A DNA stretch of 13,504 nucleotides from positions 1-13,504 of the forward strand of contig DESK01000021.1 in NCBI GenBank assembly GCA_002361955.1, in the 5' to 3' direction. Position 1 is the stretch's first letter. Each line of letters opens with the position of its first letter. This DNA is from Lachnospiraceae bacterium UBA3316. GTDB lineage: Bacteria > Bacillota > Clostridia > Lachnospirales > Lachnospiraceae. This document shows, in pieces, positions 11,383-13,504 of this stretch. The position numbers and the translations under genes are program-made. The notes beneath the pieces were generated by a model. The model ran no database searches. It was not told the DNA's origin and worked only from the letters and a program-made list of their open reading frames with translations.

Positions 11383-13131
11383 TTAAACAGCCCCTGACTG
11401 ATATAAGGTATAAAAAGCTCCCTTTTTCTCCATGAGGTCGCCGAACGTCCCGTGCTCCGCCAGCTTTCCTTTTTGCAAAACCAGGATCTCGTCGTACCTC
11501 TCCAGCAGCTTCGGCAAAAGGCGATGGGTGATGACGATCTTTGTCACCTCCGGGATATCCAGGATCGTCTCCTCGATCTCCACCGCCGTCTTCTGGTCCA
11601 GGGCCGCCGTCCCCTCGTCTACAAACAGCAGCCGCGCCTTCTTTAGAAGGGCTCTGGCGATGGCGATTCTCTGCCTCTCGCCGCCTGACAAGTGAATGCC
11701 GCCCTCGCCGCACCGGTACTCCAGGCCCTTTTCCTCCACCAGCGCGTCCAGGCCTGCCCGATGGACGATATCTGCCATCGTCCTGTCATCCACCTCTGAA
11801 AACAGCGTGATATTCTCCCTGATCCCAGCGTCAAAAACAAACACCTCCTGCTCCACCATAGAGCAGATATCATAGACATTTTCCAGGGAAAGCTGCCTGA
11901 CCTCCATGCCGTCGATTGTTATGCTTCCCTGATAATCCGGGAAGTAGTTCATCATCAGCCGCAGAAAGGTGGACTTGCCGCTTCCGCTGTCGCCCACGAC
12001 CGCATAGCTTCTCCCCGGCAAAAACAGATAGGTAATCCCCAACAGGATCTGCTTTTCCCCGTCGTAGGAGAAGGAAAGGCCTTCCACCTCCACCCTGCCT
12101 TTACATTCCGTCAAAAGATACTCGCCTGGTTCCTCCTCTTTTCCCTCCGCCAGCTTCTGTATCTTATCGAGGATGGAGCGGGAAGCCCTGATCTTGGGAA
12201 CCGACTGGCTGATCGCGGAGATGGGCCCCAGCGTATAATTCAAAAGCTGCACAAAGGCGATGATCGTGCCGATCGTTATGGATCCCTTAAAAATAAAATA
12301 GATACCCACGATATAGACGGCAAACAAAGGAATGTCGCTGATAGCGTTGGACAACACGGAAATATTGTCAGAATGCCATTTCACAGCCTTTTTCCTGCGC
12401 TCCAGCTCCCCGTTTTTCTCATCAAACAGGCGCAGGAACCGGGGTTCCGCCCGGAAGGACTTGATCAGGGAAAGGCCGTACAGCAGCTCTTTCGCGAAGG
12501 ACACAAAGCGCCCCTGGTTCTCGGAAAGCCTCTCCTGGGCAGCCGTCAGATATTTGCCGAAGATCATGGGGATCAGTATCGACAGCATGGAGGCCGCAAA
12601 CGCCACCGCCGTCATCACCGCATTGTAGTAGAGCATGATTCCCACCGCGAACACAAAAATCGTGATGTTATAAGTCAGCAGCACAGAAGCCGTCAGATAG
12701 TCGCTGCGGATGATTTCCATATCATTCGTTATGGCCGACAGATACACCCCCGTATCCGTTTTCCTGTAATCGGAAACCCGCCTCTCCATCAGCTTTTCGA
12801 CAAAAGCGTTCTTATACTGGCGCATCCCCTTTTCGATAAACCGGTTCTGGGCAAAATGATACAGGTAGGAACAGACCATAAAGCCCAGGGTAAAACTGAC
12901 GGCATAGATAAGCAGCCGCCCGAGATCACTGGGCCCGCCGTAAACGGCCGCGTCCGTGAACATCTGCAAAAGAACAGCCATATAGATGCTAAACCCGCTG
13001 ATCCCTATAGTAAAAAATACGGAAAAAAACCAATTTCCCCGGTTTCCCTTAAACAAAGCCTTTGATAACAAAAGATTCTCGCCCCTTTCTCTTCTGTGCA
13101 GGAAGCCCTCCCTCCACAAACTTGCAGCCAT
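11383..13131 (-). CDS. ABC exporter, fused membrane and ATPase domains
   Basis: A half-size ABC exporter of about 582 residues: six membrane segments in the N-terminal 310 residues (first near 35-58) and a C-terminal nucleotide-binding domain. Motifs: Walker A GDSGSGKST with Lys at about 386, Q-loop VEQEVFVFD, signature LSGGERQRIAIARALL near 480, Walker B RLLFVDEGTAALD near 505, and H-loop VITHRL near 535. All ATPase residues look intact. It probably works as a dimer exporting a peptide, lipid or drug. No peptidase C39 domain is present. The start is uncertain: a GTG at 13137, the ATG at 13131 and a TTG at 13071 (with AAGGGG upstream) are all possible. The first two lie inside a perfect 17-bp inverted repeat. 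A stop codon within an AT-rich palindrome ends the gene. The upstream 80-residue gene lies on the same strand and may supply its substrate. Confidence 0.93.
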   Translation of the reverse strand: MAASLWREGFLHRRERGENLLLSKALFKGNRGNWFFSVFFTIGISGFSIYMAVLLQMFTDAAVYGGPSDLGRLLIYAVSFTLGFMVCSYLYHFAQNRFIEKGMRQYKNAFVEKLMERRVSDYRKTDTGVYLSAITNDMEIIRSDYLTASVLLTYNITIFVFAVGIMLYYNAVMTAVAFAASMLSILIPMIFGKYLTAAQERLSENQGRFVSFAKELLYGLSLIKSFRAEPRFLRLFDEKNGELERRKKAVKWHSDNISVLSNAISDIPLFAVYIVGIYFIFKGSITIGTIIAFVQLLNYTLGPISAISQSVPKIRASRSILDKIQKLAEGKEEEPGEYLLTECKGRVEVEGLSFSYDGEKQILLGITYLFLPGRSYAVVGDSGSGKSTFLRLMMNYFPDYQGSITIDGMEVRQLSLENVYDICSMVEQEVFVFDAGIRENITLFSEVDDRTMADIVHRAGLDALVEEKGLEYRCGEGGIHLSGGERQRIAIARALLKKARLLFVDEGTAALDQKTAVEIEETILDIPEVTKIVITHRLLPKLLERYDEILVLQKGKLAEHGTFGDLMEKKGAFYTLYQSGAV

Positions 13132-13165
13132 TTTCACCTAAAACTATTTGAAAATGGCTGCAAGT
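13120..13165. repeat. Perfect 17-bp inverted repeat over the ABC exporter start
   Basis: acttgcagccattttca (13120-13136) is the exact reverse complement of 13149-13165, with a 12-nt loop. On the minus strand it lies 10 bp after the stop of the small 80-residue gene. Its 3' arm contains the ATG at 13131, while the AGG of the putative ribosome binding site lies in the loop. It could act as an intercistronic attenuator or mRNA stabiliser, or block translation of the exporter. Only TTTG follows, so it is a weak terminator at best. Confidence 0.9.
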
Positions 13166-13175
13166 CCAGAACCTA

Positions 13176-13418
13176 TTATAGAATAAACTCACTATTTGTT
13201 ACACTTACTTTTCCTGCATAAACAGACTCTATTACACTTTCTTCAAGGATATCATCATGTTCTAACAAATACAACAGTTTATCAACAATTTCGCTATCCG
13301 TAATCTTGGATCCTGGGTATGCAGACGTAACTGTATGACAAACTTCTTCCCATGTCTTACATTTTTTTACACTGTCTAATAATTTGTCATCTATTTTTGC
13401 ATCAATAACTTCCTTCAT
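13176..13418 (-). CDS. Small hypothetical protein upstream of the ABC exporter
   Basis: An 80-residue acidic, mostly helical protein that I cannot assign firmly. The ribosome binding site AAAGGAGG, 7 nt upstream of the ATG, is nearly ideal and argues for a real gene. The segment DDKLLDSVKKCKTWEEVCHTV followed by KITDSEI loosely recalls Nif11-type leader domains (start xL..., middle T-E-E, then IT..E). However, there is no Gly-Gly cleavage site, and the C-terminal part (LLEHDDILEESVIESVYAG...) is not Cys-, Ser- or Thr-rich like a typical modified core. There is no signal peptide or membrane segment. It lies 44 bp upstream of the exporter start with a strong inverted repeat between them. A peptide precursor or a small regulator are both possible. 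From 13419 to the window end I see only an AT-rich upstream region with no convincing promoter. Confidence 0.68.
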   Translation of the reverse strand: MKEVIDAKIDDKLLDSVKKCKTWEEVCHTVTSAYPGSKITDSEIVDKLLYLLEHDDILEESVIESVYAGKVSVTNSEFIL

Positions 13419-13504
13419 CTCTCATCCTCCTTTCTCTTATTTTTAATATAAAAAAGATTTTCACCATCCACACTCTTAATCCCAGATTATTCACGGCACA
13501 GCCG

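Noticed and set aside
11373..11390. AT-rich palindrome at the ABC exporter stop as a terminator
   Set aside because: TGTTTAAA and TTTAAACA are separated by only 2 nt and lack GC pairs, so a stable terminator hairpin is unlikely.

Overview
The window looks like chromosomal DNA from an endospore-forming Firmicute of the Clostridia, most likely a Lachnospiraceae (Blautia/Dorea-like) gut anaerobe. Grounds: an adjacent spoIID and degenerate spoIIQ pair, a T-box in front of ileS, a long type-2 IleS, strong GGAGG ribosome binding sites, and GC-rich housekeeping genes interrupted by a visibly AT-rich accessory stretch. The genus is inference; family and layout come from the sequence.

Layout. 1-600 (minus): a hairpin element and a small GIY-YIG nuclease-like gene. 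593-2381 (minus): spoIID followed by a SpoIIQ-like LytM protein that has lost all its metal ligands. 2382-2760: a divergent intergenic region with a candidate sigma-E promoter for spoIID, two hairpins with no assigned role, and a candidate promoter and leader hairpin for dapA. 2761-3651 (plus): dapA, closed by a bidirectional terminator at 3758-3804 that also serves the converging glgP (3827-6280, minus). 6340-9480 (minus): ileS, preceded by an isoleucine T-box leader (about 9639-9880) with its own sigma-A promoter. A 120-bp repeat-rich insert lies between the T-box terminator and the ileS start.

The accessory stretch runs from about 9880 to 11382, is AT-rich, and holds two toxin-antitoxin systems on the minus strand. 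The first is a Phd/YefM antitoxin plus RelE/ParE toxin pair with an 8-nt overlap. Its promoter is a near-identical 51-bp copy of the ileS T-box promoter, and three 11-bp tandem repeats lie in its leader. The second, and the most notable item, has every part of a type III (protein-RNA) system: a consensus-like sigma-A promoter (TTGATA-N17-TATAAT), two 53-nt tandem repeats whose hairpins differ only by compensatory base-pair changes, a strong intrinsic terminator, then a 157-aa protein resembling the CptN/TenpN/ToxN endoribonuclease toxins.

The right end (11383-13418, minus) carries a full-length ABC exporter half-transporter. It is preceded by a perfect 17-bp inverted repeat and a small acidic 80-aa gene with a near-ideal ribosome binding site, an arrangement reminiscent of a peptide precursor followed by its exporter, though that role is unproven.
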